From UBA10649 sp963700745 (GTDB lineage: Bacteria; Actinomycetota; Actinomycetes; S36-B12): DNA of 64,000 nt. The translations under genes and the position numbers were made by a program. The first letter of the stretch is position 1. Each line of letters begins with the position of its first letter. Below are positions 1 to 8,508 of this stretch, one piece after another. Location of the stretch: contig CAVOYT010000002.1 in assembly GCA_963700745.1 (NCBI GenBank), forward strand, positions 62,001 through 126,000, given 5' to 3'. Under the pieces are notes generated by a model. That model had not been told where the DNA came from. It worked only from the letters and a program-made list of their open reading frames with translations, and did no database searches.

Positions 1-734
1 ACCTCGAGACCGGCCTGTTCTTCGCCCGGACCCGATTCGAATCCCCCGAGGACGACCTCGACCGCGTCCGGCGGGTGCTCGCCGATCGCACCGCGGCCTT
101 CACCCCCGAGCTGAGCCTTCGCCTGGAGTCCGCGCACCGGCGCGCGCTGATCCTGGTGTCGCAGTATGACCACTGCCTGCTCGACCTGCTGTACAGATGG
201 GATGCGGGCGAACTGCCACTGGACATTGCCGGGGTCGTCTCGAACCACGAGATCTGCCGCCCCATCGTCGAGCGGTACGGATTGCCGTTCGACCACCTTC
301 CGGTGACGCCGGACACGAAGGCCGAGCAGGAGTCCCGACTGCTGGAGATCGTCCAGGAGCGACGCGTGGACCTCGTGGTCCTCGCCCGCTACATGCAGAT
401 CCTGTCCGAGGACGTATGCCGTGAACTGAGCGGGCGGGTCATCAACATCCACCACTCGTTCCTGCCCGGCTTCAAGGGAGCGCGGCCCTACCACCAGGCC
501 CACGCCCGAGGGGTCAAGCTCATCGGCGCGACCGCCCACTTCGTGACGTCGGATCTCGATGAGGGCCCGATCATCGAGCAGGAGGTCGAACGGGTGAACC
601 ACACGTACACCGCGGAGGCGCTGGCCGAGATCGGCCGTGACGTCGAGCGACTCGCGCTCTCGCGCGCCGTGCGGCTGTTCGCCCAGGATCGCGTCTTCCT
701 CAACCGTCATCGCACCGTCGTGTTCGGGCCCTGA
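1..734 (+). CDS. purU: Formyltetrahydrofolate deformylase, 5' end cut by the window edge
   Basis: Hydrolyses 10-formyl-THF to formate and THF, feeding formate to purine synthesis and balancing one-carbon pools in the cytoplasm. The frame is open from base 3 to a TGA at 732-734; a GTG at 75 is internal, because the codons before it (LETGLFFARTRFE) match the end of the N-terminal ACT domain of PurU. The rest is the formyltransferase fold: SQYDHCLLDLLYR, the catalytic Asn-His region NIHHSFLPGFKGA, and GATAHFVTSDLDEGPI with the conserved Asp. About 240 residues are visible of a family norm near 285, so roughly 45 N-terminal residues lie outside. No frameshift seen. Confidence 0.95.
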   Translation, partial: LETGLFFARTRFESPEDDLDRVRRVLADRTAAFTPELSLRLESAHRRALILVSQYDHCLLDLLYRWDAGELPLDIAGVVSNHEICRPIVERYGLPFDHLPVTPDTKAEQESRLLEIVQERRVDLVVLARYMQILSEDVCRELSGRVINIHHSFLPGFKGARPYHQAHARGVKLIGATAHFVTSDLDEGPIIEQEVERVNHTYTAEALAEIGRDVERLALSRAVRLFAQDRVFLNRHRTVVFGP

Positions 735-762
735 CCGGGACGACCCCGTCTAGCCTTCAGTC

Positions 763-1140
763 ATGACCCATCCCTTCCGGGCGGCCGTGGTGGCGCGCGA
801 CCTGTCCGCGCTGTCGGCGCTCCTTTCTCCCGATGTCGTGTTCATGAGCCCCGTGGCCTTCCGCCCATTCCGCGGACGGGCGGCGGTGACCGAGGTCTTG
901 GGGCAGGTCATGGAGGTCTTCGAAGACTTCCGCTACGTCGACGAGCTGGCAGGGGAGGCGAGCCACGCCCTGATCTTCACCGCGACGGTCGGAGGCCGCG
1001 AGGTGCAGGGCCTGGATCACCTGCGGTTCGACGACAACGGACTGGTGAGCGAGTTCACGGTCATGGTGCGGCCGCTGTCCGGCGTGATTGCCCTAGCCGA
1101 GGCGATGGGACCGCGGGTCGCCGGTATTACCAAGGAATAG
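763..1140 (+). CDS. SnoaL-like / NTF2-fold small protein
   Basis: 125 residues with the length and pattern of the SnoaL-like (NTF2-fold) superfamily: an N-terminal helix pair, then DVVFMSPVAFRPFRGRAAV, an alternating strand region (ALIFTATVGGREVQGLDHLRFDDNG) and a C-terminal strand with ITVMVRPLSG-like character. Family members act as small enzymes or ligand binders; nothing here fixes the substrate. It starts with ATG 28 bases after purU on the same strand, so the two may be co-transcribed. No signal peptide or membrane segment is visible. Confidence 0.7.
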   Translation: MTHPFRAAVVARDLSALSALLSPDVVFMSPVAFRPFRGRAAVTEVLGQVMEVFEDFRYVDELAGEASHALIFTATVGGREVQGLDHLRFDDNGLVSEFTVMVRPLSGVIALAEAMGPRVAGITKE

Positions 1141-1201
1141 TCGATTGAGTGCCGACGCGGACCGGCTTGCCGCGGCCGTGATCCCCGCGCAGACTGGGTG
1201 C

Positions 1202-1438
1202 ATGCCCGTCGAGGACTACTCGCAGATCCCCGCCGCCGATGCCGATGCCGAGATCGATCCGCACTGGCTCGAGTTGCGCGGGCAGGCAACCCTGCCACCG
1301 ATCTACATGCCTCCCGCTATGCCCGGGCGGCATTCGCGCTCATCGCGGGTCATCGCGGTCGTCCTGATCGGCGTGTTCGTGCTGGCCACTGCCACGGGGG
1401 TCTGTCTCACGTACGGGCCCGCCCTGCTGGGTCTGTAG
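1202..1438 (+). CDS. Small single-pass membrane protein, unknown function
   Basis: 78 residues from the ATG at 1202; an upstream GTG at 1145 would add a poorly conserved-looking extension, so I prefer 1202. The N-terminal half is soluble and acidic (MPVEDYSQIPAADADAEID), followed by a proline-rich stretch and a basic patch (GRHSRSSR) directly before one hydrophobic helix (VIAVVLIGVFVLATATGVCLTY) that ends the protein. The basic patch predicts an N-in orientation. It resembles short actinobacterial membrane proteins with no known role. Co-directional with the M13 peptidase 37 bases downstream. Confidence 0.6.
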   Translation: MPVEDYSQIPAADADAEIDPHWLELRGQATLPPIYMPPAMPGRHSRSSRVIAVVLIGVFVLATATGVCLTYGPALLGL

Positions 1439-1475
1439 CCGAGGGTAGGCTCGCGCAGACCCAAGGAGACTGCGC

Positions 1476-3413
1476 ATGGCCCTGGAAGCTGCCGATCGAG
1501 ACCCATCCATCGATCCTGGAGACGACTTCTACCGGTTCGCCAATGGCGGGTGGCTGGATACCCACCCGATTCCGGCGGGCTTCGGTGCGTGGGGGTCCTT
1601 CGAGGAGGTCCAGACGCGCAACGAGGCACTGATCCACGACCTCCTCGTCCGCGCAGCGGCAACGCCGCAGAACGACCTCGACCGCCAGCTGGGCGACTAC
1701 TTCGCGTCCGGGATGGACACGGAGGCCATCGAGCGGGCCGGGATCTCGGCGATCGAGCCGTTCCTGAGCGCGATCGCCGCCGCCGATACCGTCGACGAGG
1801 TCCTGTCCCTCCTGCCGAGCCTGCATGACGCCGGTTTCGCCCCGCTGTTCATGTGGGGAGTCACCGTCGACCATGACGACTCATCGCGACACCTGGTCTG
1901 GCTCGTCCCGACCGGGTTGGGCCTGCCGGATCGCGACTACTACTTCGACGACACCGATGCCGCCCGCGAGCTGCGATCGGCCTACCTGGCCCACGTCGCC
2001 GCCCAGCTCGTCAACGTCGGGGTGGCAGCCGAGGAGGCCGAGAGTCTGGCGGCTGACGTGCTCGCCTTCGAGACTCGGCTGGCCGAGACGCACCTGCGTG
2101 CCGAGGAGCGACGAGACCTGGACCGCACGCTGAATCGCCGCAATCTGGATGAACTGCGGGCCCTCGCCCCAGACCTCGACCTGCCCGGGTATCTCGCGTC
2201 GGTCGGGGCGGGTGCGGCGACGAGTGTCAACGTTCAGAATCCGGCGTACCTGGGTGACCTGCACGCGACCGTCTCCGGCACGGACATGGCCACGCTGAGG
2301 GCCTATCTGACGTTCCAGGTCGTGAGCGCGATGGCGGACTCGCTGCCCGCGGCCATCGAAGACGAGTCCTTCGACTTCTACGGCCGTCGGCTTCAGGGCA
2401 AGCAGGAGCCGAAGGAGCGGTACAAGCGGGTCATCGCCGCGCTGGGCAGTGACATGGGGGAGGCAGTCGGCCAGCGTTACGTCGCCGAGACGTTCCCGCC
2501 GTCGGCCAAAGACCGTGCGCTCGAGATGGTCGACCGGATCATCGCGGAGATGCGCGAGTCGCTGAAGTCACGCCACTGGATGGCCGACGCGACCCGCGCC
2601 AGCGGCATTGCCAAATTGGACGCGCTGCGGGTGAAGATCGGCTACCCGGACTCGTGGCGCGACTGGTCGGGTCTGGCCATCGACCGCGCGTCCTACGCGG
2701 CAAACCGCCTGAATGCCGCTCGGTTCGAGCTGGCACGCGATCGCGCGAAGATCGACGAGCCGGTCGACCCCGTCGAGTGGGAGATGCCGCCCCATGCGGT
2801 GAATGCCTACTTCCACCCGACGCGCAACGAGATCGTGTTCCCGGCAGGCATCCTGCAACCGCCCATGTTCGACGCCGAGGCGGATGACGCGGTGAACTAC
2901 GGCGGTATCGGCACCGTCATCGCACATGAGATCACGCACGGGTTCGATGACCAGGGCCGACGGTTCGACGCTGATGGCGCCTTCGCGGACTGGTGGACGG
3001 ACGAGGATGCCCGGCACTTCACCGAGCTGGCCGATCGCCTGGTCGAGCAGTACGACTCGTACCTCGCCGTGGGTGACGTGACGGTCAACGGACGGCTCAC
3101 GCTAGGAGAGAACATCGCCGACCTCGGTGGGGTGACGCTGGCCCAGCGAGCCCATGCGCGAGTGAGCGCCGAGGGCCCCGACGTGGACGGGCTCTCGCCG
3201 GCACAACGGTTCTTCCTGGCGACGGCGACGCTCTGGCGGGCGAACACGAGCGAGGAACTGGCACGCACGCTGGCGCAGGTCGACAGTCACAGCCCGCGTC
3301 ACCTGCGCGTACAGGGACCGTTCTCCAACCTGGCTGCCTTCGCGGCCGCCTTCGACCTGGGCGACGACGCTTCGATGATGCGGCCGCCGGGGGAGCGGAT
3401 CGAGATCTGGTGA
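1476..3413 (+). CDS. M13 family zinc metallopeptidase (neprilysin/PepO type)
   Basis: 645 residues, normal for the M13 family. The zinc-binding HExxH is HEITH at residues 484-488, the third zinc ligand is Glu545 in ENIADLGG, and the substrate-binding NAYFHP motif precedes them. The N-terminal half (DDFYRFANGGWLD...) is the helical M13_N cap domain that limits substrates to short peptides. No signal peptide or membrane anchor is visible, so it is probably a cytoplasmic PepO-like oligopeptidase. ATG start with AAGGAGA 7 bases upstream. The gene is intact and ends at a strong hairpin shared with the convergent DUF2202 gene. Confidence 0.95.
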   Translation: MALEAADRDPSIDPGDDFYRFANGGWLDTHPIPAGFGAWGSFEEVQTRNEALIHDLLVRAAATPQNDLDRQLGDYFASGMDTEAIERAGISAIEPFLSAIAAADTVDEVLSLLPSLHDAGFAPLFMWGVTVDHDDSSRHLVWLVPTGLGLPDRDYYFDDTDAARELRSAYLAHVAAQLVNVGVAAEEAESLAADVLAFETRLAETHLRAEERRDLDRTLNRRNLDELRALAPDLDLPGYLASVGAGAATSVNVQNPAYLGDLHATVSGTDMATLRAYLTFQVVSAMADSLPAAIEDESFDFYGRRLQGKQEPKERYKRVIAALGSDMGEAVGQRYVAETFPPSAKDRALEMVDRIIAEMRESLKSRHWMADATRASGIAKLDALRVKIGYPDSWRDWSGLAIDRASYAANRLNAARFELARDRAKIDEPVDPVEWEMPPHAVNAYFHPTRNEIVFPAGILQPPMFDAEADDAVNYGGIGTVIAHEITHGFDDQGRRFDADGAFADWWTDEDARHFTELADRLVEQYDSYLAVGDVTVNGRLTLGENIADLGGVTLAQRAHARVSAEGPDVDGLSPAQRFFLATATLWRANTSEELARTLAQVDSHSPRHLRVQGPFSNLAAFAAAFDLGDDASMMRPPGERIEIW

Positions 3414-3414
3414 T

Positions 3415-3466
3415 GCGAAGGCCCCGGTCGAGAGCCGCGGACGGGAGAATCGACCGGGGCCTTCGC
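3415..3466. terminator. Bidirectional terminator hairpin between convergent genes
   Basis: A perfect 17-bp inverted repeat: left arm 3415-3431, right arm 3450-3466, loop of 18. It begins two bases after the stop of the M13 peptidase and lies 26 bases beyond the stop of the DUF2202 gene on the other strand. No clear U-tract follows, as is usual in GC-rich actinobacteria. Confidence 0.8.
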
Positions 3467-3492
3467 GGGGGGAGTCAGTCGTGCATCGAACA

Positions 3493-4188
3493 TCAGCCGC
3501 CGAAGGCAGCCAGATGGTGCTCGGAGCCCTTGAGCAGGTTGGTGTAGACCTGCAGGACGTCGGGAGCGGTGATGGTCTTCACCGCGTCCTTGAGGTCGGC
3601 AATGTCGGTCTCCTCGACGGTGACGCCGACTGCCATGGCCTTCGCGGCCGTGGTCGCGCTGGCGACCAGCTCGTCATAGAGGTCCTGGAACGCAGCTGAC
3701 TTGAATTCGCCGACGGCCAGGCCCTCGTTCGGATTGGCCAGCCCGTAGCGAGCCAGCAGCGCCTCGACCTGAGTCTGGTGCTGGGTCTCCGCCCTGGCGA
3801 TCCGGCTGAACTGGTAGATCTCCGGGTAGTCCGCGGCGAGAGTCACGTACACGTCGTGGGCCATCTTCTCCTCCTCCGCCATGGCGGCGAGGTCGACCTT
3901 CTGCGCGGCCGTCAGCGTGCCCTGCTCGAGGTTCGCGAGGCTGCCGCTCATGCCGGCGCCCTGGCCGAAGCCCTGGCCCTGCTGGCCGCGGCCGTAGTTC
4001 ATGCCGGCGCCGTTGTTGTTGCCGTAGTTCCACGCCTGGGCGGTGGCCGTCGTCGGCGAGGTGCAGGCACCGGTGCCGTCGCCGGGGCCTCGACCCTGGG
4101 TCTGCGCGGCCATCGCGGGGGTGACCGAGATCGCCAGCACGGCGAGGCTTGCGGCGATGATTCCTGTGGTGGCGAGTGTGCGACGCAT
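3493..4188 (-). CDS. Secreted DUF2202 (ferritin-like) protein
   Basis: 231 residues. The start at 4188 has a strong AAGGAGG at 4194-4200 and gives a Sec signal peptide (MRRTLATTGIIAASLAVLAIS...AMA-AQ). A low-complexity Gly/Gln/Asn/Met linker follows (residues about 50-85), then the DUF2202 domain with EEEKMAHDVY and a later ETQHQ motif, the Glu/His pattern expected of a four-helix ferritin-like diiron bundle. The function of DUF2202 is not established. It is divergent from, and 175 bases away from, a response regulator/histidine kinase pair and could be its target. The open frame continues upstream of the start, but that is shadow coding. Confidence 0.88.
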   Translation of the reverse strand: MRRTLATTGIIAASLAVLAISVTPAMAAQTQGRGPGDGTGACTSPTTATAQAWNYGNNNGAGMNYGRGQQGQGFGQGAGMSGSLANLEQGTLTAAQKVDLAAMAEEEKMAHDVYVTLAADYPEIYQFSRIARAETQHQTQVEALLARYGLANPNEGLAVGEFKSAAFQDLYDELVASATTAAKAMAVGVTVEETDIADLKDAVKTITAPDVLQVYTNLLKGSEHHLAAFGG

Positions 4189-4362
4189 GGCGTCCTCCTT
4201 CTTTGACCCGATTTCGTCCCGGGTGGTCCGTCGTTCTGATGTCTTGACTATGGCGAGCCGATGCGCAGCGAACGTGTGCTCGATGTGGAGGTTGTGTGGA
4301 GATTCGCGACTTCGGCGGCCGATGGTCGGGCTACCCGGGCGTGGGTTGGGCAGGATGGCACC

Positions 4363-5046
4363 GTGGCAACCGTCCTGGTCGTGGAAGACGAGCGCGATAT
4401 CCGCGACCTCCTTCGCCGATACCTGGAGCGCGCCGATCACGCCGTCCTGAGCACGGGCTCGGGGGCGGAGGCCCTGCGGCTGCTCTACGAATCCGCCCCG
4501 GACCTGGTGCTCCTGGACCTCGGCCTGCCGGACATCGACGGACTCGAGGTGCTGTCCGCCGCCACCGCGGTGGGCATCGCGGTCATCGCGCTGACCGCCC
4601 GCAGTTCCGTGGAGGACCGGATCCGGGGGCTCGCGCGCGGTGCAGACGACTACGTGACGAAACCCTTCTCCCCGCAAGAGGTCGTACTGCGGGTCGCCGC
4701 CGTCCTCGGGCGTGGAGCGCCGCCGGAGGCGTCCGGCCCGGTCTCGTACGGCGGCGGTCGGCTCCGCATCGACGATGCGCGCCATGAGGCGTGGATCGGG
4801 GACTCCGTCTTGGACCTGACGCCGACGGAATGGGGCGTGCTCACCGCGTTGGCCACCGCGCCGGGTCGCGTCTACTCCCGCTCCGAGCTGGTCAATCGCG
4901 TGCGCGGATACGAGTTCGCCGGCTACGAGCGCACCATCGACTCGCATGTGAAGAACCTGCGTCGCAAGCTCGGTGATGGCAACGGGGACCTCGTCGAGAC
5001 GGTGCTCGGCGTGGGCTATCGGCTGGGCGTGACCCGCGATGGGTGA
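4363..5046 (+). CDS. OmpR-family response regulator
   Basis: 227 residues from the GTG at 4363 (MATVLVVEDERDIRD), preferred over an upstream ATG at 4261 because the receiver domain begins at once. Receiver: acidic pair ED at residues 8-9, phospho-acceptor Asp in LVLLDLGLPDIDG, conserved Lys in VTKPFSP. The C-terminal winged helix has LTPTEWGVLTALA and RTIDSHVKNLRRKLGD. Overlaps the histidine kinase by 8 bases, so the two are translationally coupled. The neighbouring divergent DUF2202 gene is a plausible target. Confidence 0.93.
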   Translation: MATVLVVEDERDIRDLLRRYLERADHAVLSTGSGAEALRLLYESAPDLVLLDLGLPDIDGLEVLSAATAVGIAVIALTARSSVEDRIRGLARGADDYVTKPFSPQEVVLRVAAVLGRGAPPEASGPVSYGGGRLRIDDARHEAWIGDSVLDLTPTEWGVLTALATAPGRVYSRSELVNRVRGYEFAGYERTIDSHVKNLRRKLGDGNGDLVETVLGVGYRLGVTRDG

Positions 5047-6399
5047 GCAGACACGCCCACTGGGGCCGTTGGGGACCCGCCTCCTGGTCGCCTTCGTCGT
5101 CGTCGCCCTGTCGTCAGTCGTCGTCCTCACCGTCGCTGCCCTTATCGGAACGTCTCGAGGTGTCACGGCGGGCGAGGACGCGCAACGCCAGGAGATCGCC
5201 GTGGCGGTAGCCGAGGCGGCGGCGCAGTCGTACGCGGCGGCAGGGGGCTGGGACGGCGCCGACCTCAGCACCAGTGTGCTGATGGCTTCATCGGCTGGAG
5301 CCCAGGTGGCCGTGCGGGACGCGAGCGGAGCCGTCGTCGCGGCGTCACCCTCGGGTGACGGACAGGGCATGGGCGGAATGGGCGCCATGGGTCGCGGTGG
5401 CGTCGCCGCGGACGTCGTCGTCGACGGGGCTGTGGTGGGTTCGGTCCGACTGGGCTTCGGCGCATCCCAGGGACCGTCGACCATCCAGACGGTCGCGTGG
5501 ACGTGGATCCTCGTCGCGGCGGTGGTGGCGATCGTGGTGGCGATCCTGGTCGCCTGGTTCGTCTCCCGGCGCATCTCCCGCCCGCTCGTCCGACTGTCCG
5601 ACGCGGCCAGAGCGTTCGCGGCCGGGGACCGATCTGCCCGGGCATCGGTCGAGGACGCCGCCGCCCCCGGTGAACTGGGTGACATCGCGCGCGCCTTCGA
5701 TGAGACCGCCGATGCGGTCGTGCGGTCCGAGAGCGCTCGTCGGCAGATGTCGGCAGACGTCGCGCACGAGCTTCGAACGCCGCTGGCCGCGTTGCAGGCT
5801 GGCTTGGAGGAGCTGCGCGATGGTCTCGTTCCGGCGGACCCCGAACGGCTCGCCTCCCTGCACGAGCAGTCGGTCCGGCTCGGCCGAATCGTGGGGGACC
5901 TCGCCGAGTTGTCAGCTGCCGAGACGGCGGCCCTCGGTCTGCGTCGGAGCCGGGTGGATCTGGCCGAGGTGGCGGGAGATGCCGTCGACGCGGCCAGGCC
6001 CGCCCTCGATGCTGCTGGGCTGCTGGTGACGACGATCGCTGGCCGAGGGCGTCGTGGCCGATGCCGACTCCGACCGACTGCATCAGGCGGTCGGCAACCT
6101 GCTCGGCAATGCCGCACGGTACTGCCGCCCCGGTGACGGCGTTGCCGTCACCGTCGAGGCGCAGGACCGATCAGCGGTTGATCGTCGTCGCCGACACCGG
6201 CCCGGGAATCGCACCTGAGGACCTGCCCCGGGTGTTCGACCGGATGTGGCGGGGGCGGACCGGGCAGGCCGTGGCCGGCTCGGGGATCGGACTCGCGATC
6301 GTGCGCGAACTGGTCATGGCCCACGGGGGAACGGTGGATGTTGCGTCGGATGGTCGATCGGGCACGACGTTCACCGTGCGTCTGCCGCTCGTCGACTAG
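5039..6399 (+). CDS. Sensor histidine kinase, interrupted by two frameshifts
   Basis: Membrane sensor paired with the preceding regulator. N-terminal helix (about residues 14-38), extracytoplasmic domain with a Met/Gly-rich loop (GQGMGGMGAMGRGG), second helix (about 155-180), HAMP (SRRISRPLVRLSDAARAF), then the H-box SADVAHELRTPLAAL. The frame breaks at about 6040-6046 and again near 6165-6170. Between them a shifted frame reads VVADADSDRLHQAVGNLLGNAARY (shown here in parts: N-box NLLGNAARY), and after them the first frame family resumes with VVADTGPGIAPEDL and GSGIGLAIVREL. Deleting one base at each point gives a continuous kinase of about 450 residues, so I treat it as one gene with probable sequence errors. 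Confidence 0.85.
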
Positions 6400-6430
6400 T
6401 CGATCGCGGACGGCGTTCAGCCGATGGGAC

Positions 6431-7111
6431 TCAGTCGATGGGGGAAAGCCAACGCAGATACTCGCGGTCACCGAGCAGTTCCAGCCGCCGCCACAGTGCG
6501 CTGCCCGGCACCGCCTGGCTCGGGTGGCAGGTGACGGCTTGCCGCTGCCGGACTCGCTGAACCGCGAGAACGATGTCGATCTCGTCGTCGGGCCGACCGA
6601 CGAAGGGGGCACCCGAGCGAGTCGGGCCACCGAGTCGGGCAGCGTCCAGGCGAGGACGTCGACGCCCAGCTGCGCTCCCGGCACGGGCCGCGGCGGTCGC
6701 GGCGACGTGGTCGGGTGCGACGTCACTCCGGTGGTGTCGAACGCCAGGAGCCCCTCGGCCCCGGCGTCTCGGATCGCAGCGGTCACGACATGGTCGACGA
6801 GAACGGCCGGGTTCGTCGTCTCGAGGCCGCCGTCGGGATACGTCGAGCAGGCGCACGCTGCGGATGCCGAGTTCGCGCGCCGCCTCGGTGATCTCGCGCT
6901 TCCGTACACCGGGCAGGTCAGACTTCGTCGGCTCCGAGGGTCGAGGCCTCTCCCCGGGTGAGGCACAGCACGTCGACGATGGCGCCGGCGGTGATGAGCG
7001 CGTCGATGACGGCCCCGAGCCCGAACGACTCGTCGTCGGGGTGCGCGATGACCGCGAGCACGGTCGGCCAGGGGGGAAGGTCGGTGCTGGGCGGGTTCCC
7101 GGGTGAGGCAT
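6431..7111 (-). CDS. PIG-L / LmbE-family deacetylase, several frameshifts
   Basis: Zinc-dependent N-acetylglucosaminyl deacetylase family; actinobacterial members include MshB and Mca of mycothiol metabolism, but the substrate here is open. Pieces in different frames line up in order: TVLAVIAHPDDESFGLGAV with the AHPDDE metal motif, DLPGVRKREITEAARELGI, then YPDGGLE, LLAFDTTGVTSHP (normally SGVTGHPDH) and a C-terminal piece PFVGRPDDEIDIV...CHPSQ. Breaks fall near 7070, 6925, 6840 and 6620. The one at 6925 is an extra T in gtc(t)gac, which creates a false stop. Divergent from the small Cys-rich gene. Confidence 0.75.
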   Translation of the reverse strand: MPHPGTRPAPTFPPGRPCSRSSRTPTTSRSGSGPSSTRSSPPAPSSTCCASPGERPRPSEPTKSDLPGVRKREITEAARELGIRSVRLLDVSRRRPRDDEPGRSRRPCRDRCDPRRRGRGAPGVRHHRSDVAPDHVAATAAARAGSAAGRRRPRLDAARLGGPTRSGAPFVGRPDDEIDIVLAVQRVRQRQAVTCHPSQAVPGSALWRRLELLGDREYLRWLSPID

Positions 7112-7120
7112 GTTGTGATT

Positions 7121-7140
7121 CTATACCCCGGGGGGTATAG
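7121..7140. promoter_or_regulatory. CsoR/RicR-like palindromic operator
   Basis: The 20 bases read CTATACCCCGGGGGGTATAG, a near-perfect palindrome with TATACCCC and GGGGTATA half sites. CsoR, RicR and CstR repressors of actinobacteria bind TACCC...GGGTA palindromes of this kind (Cu(I) or persulfide sensors). It lies in the divergent gap between the deacetylase (start 7111) and the 38-residue Cys-rich gene (start 7178). No CsoR-type gene is in this window, so the regulator would act in trans. Confidence 0.6.
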
Positions 7141-7177
7141 TTCTCGTATTCAATCCCCGTCTCGTGGAGGTTCGTTC

Positions 7178-7294
7178 ATGTGCAGTCCCGCCGTCTGTGG
7201 CCAGTGCCGCAAGGTCACCTACTCCGGTTGTGGCATGCACGTCACGCAGGTGATGGCGAGCGTGCCTCCGGAGAATCGCTGCAGCTGCCGCTAG
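7178..7294 (+). CDS. 38-residue Cys-rich protein
   Basis: Starts at ATG 7178 with GGAGG at 7166-7170 and ends TAG at 7292-7294. Seven cysteines in 38 residues: MCSPAVCGQCRK, SGCGMH and a C-terminal RCSCR. CxxC pairs and a His suggest zinc or another thiophilic metal. Similar short proteins with this Cys pattern are, to my recollection, common in actinobacteria but have no settled function. The CsoR-like palindrome 38 bases upstream points to copper- or sulfur-stress control. Seven bases before the next co-directional gene, so probably an operon. Confidence 0.7.
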   Translation: MCSPAVCGQCRKVTYSGCGMHVTQVMASVPPENRCSCR

Positions 7295-7300
7295 GCAGGC

Positions 7301-7638
7301 ATGACGTCCGACCGCGACGTCGTCGACGAGGCGGAGCTCGATCGCCTCATCGAGGCGGCCGCCGCGGACCTGAACGCCGCCTCTGGTGGCGGTGCGCTGT
7401 GCGCCATCTCGCGATCGGGTCGACCGGCTCCCGCGGTGAAGTACTACGAAGGCCGTTGGGCGGCGCTGACCGATCTTCGCCGTGCGCGCCGACGAGGCGA
7501 AGAGGGATCCGAGCAGGTGAGCGGCCGATGGCTGGCCGACCTCGACCGGCTCACTGAGCAGCAGGCCGGCGAGAACTGGCTCGCCTACGCCCAGGGCGGC
7601 GTCGATGCGCTGGCGGACGTCGGTCCACGCAAGACTGA
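7301..7638 (+). CDS. Hypothetical helical protein, 3' end uncertain
   Basis: Starts ATG 7301, directly after the Cys-rich gene. About 110 credible residues: an acidic helix (DEAELDRLIEAAAADLN), then VKYYEGRWAALTDLRRARR and WLADLDRLTEQQAG. I do not recognise the family. The frame itself runs on to 7939, but from about 7640 it lies antisense to the hydrolase gene and turns Arg/Ser/Thr-rich, as shadow frames do here. A TGA at 7636-7638 in the next frame (giving a short end STQD) would finish the protein before the hydrolase. I therefore suspect a one-base error near 7625. Confidence 0.55.
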
Positions 7639-7650
7639 CGCGCCGAGGCC

Positions 7651-8508
7651 TCATTTCCCCCGGCGTGCACCCCAGGCCGGAAGGTCGTCGACGAACCGCA
7701 GGACGGTGTCGAGGACCCGGTCCCAACCGACGTCGAGCATGACGTCGTGCCCCATGCCCGGGAACCACACTGGCGCCACGCCGTGCAGGTCCGCCGTGCG
7801 CTGCACGTCCGCCTCGCGCACCAGTCGATCCTGCGGAGTGCCGATGACCAGGACCGGGCAGCGGATCGGCCCCAGCGTGCGCGGCAGCAGGAGCTCCCAC
7901 TGCACCAACGGCGACTCCATCCCTGTTCGGTCGGAGTAGTCGCGGGCCACCTGCGGATCGAGACCCTCGAACAGGATGTCCGGCTCCATCGACAGGGTCT
8001 GCCCGATCACGGCGCGACCGAGGTCGGCCGGCCGATCCCGCGCGATCGCGACCAGGTCGCCGACCGCCGAGTGGAGTGGTGCCGGCGTGAGCAGCACCAG
8101 CCCTCGCAGCGGATAGCGCTCGGCCACCAGCTGGGCAGACGATCGCCCCCATCGAATGCCCGACCAGCACGGGTGGCTCGGGCAGCTCGGTGATCGTCTG
8201 CATGACGTCGTGGACGTAGTCGCGGATCGTCGTGCGCCGCAGGTGGCGACCGCCCGCCGACCCGCCGTGACCGCGCAGGCTGACCGCGTGGGCGGGGTAG
8301 CCGCGCTCCGCAGCGGCGGGCACCCAGTTCTCCCCGAAGCACCAGGCGGCGTGCGCGATGCCGTGCACCATGAGCAGGGGCGGATTCCCCGTGGCCTCCG
8401 CGGGCAATGCGCGTGATCACCTCACGGTGCGAGACCGGCCGCGGAGGGAGCGACCAGTCCCACGGCCGCATGACCCGGGTGCGGCGGGTTGCGTGTCGAC
8501 TCGCTCAT
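7651..8508 (-). CDS. Alpha/beta-hydrolase, frameshifted
   Basis: Alpha/beta-hydrolase fold enzyme of unknown substrate. In order: PPLLMVHGIAHAAWCF (oxyanion HG), HAVSLRGHGGS, nucleophile elbow GHSMGA, then in another frame RGLVLLTPAPLHS, LVIGTPQDRLV (acid Asp) and PGMGHDVMLD (catalytic His). The main break near 8140 is an extra T, gtc(t)gcc, inside the strand after GHSMGA. Two more near 8470 and 8450 separate the ATG at 8508 from the domain; one is ccg(t)gag. The start overlaps the stop of the flavin monooxygenase gene (ATGA), so the two form an operon. Confidence 0.8.

Noticed and set aside
3493..6117. A continuous 874-codon minus-strand frame
   Set aside because: Only its last 231 codons are a gene (DUF2202, from 4188). 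The rest lies antisense to the response regulator and kinase and has Arg/Ser/Thr-rich shadow composition.
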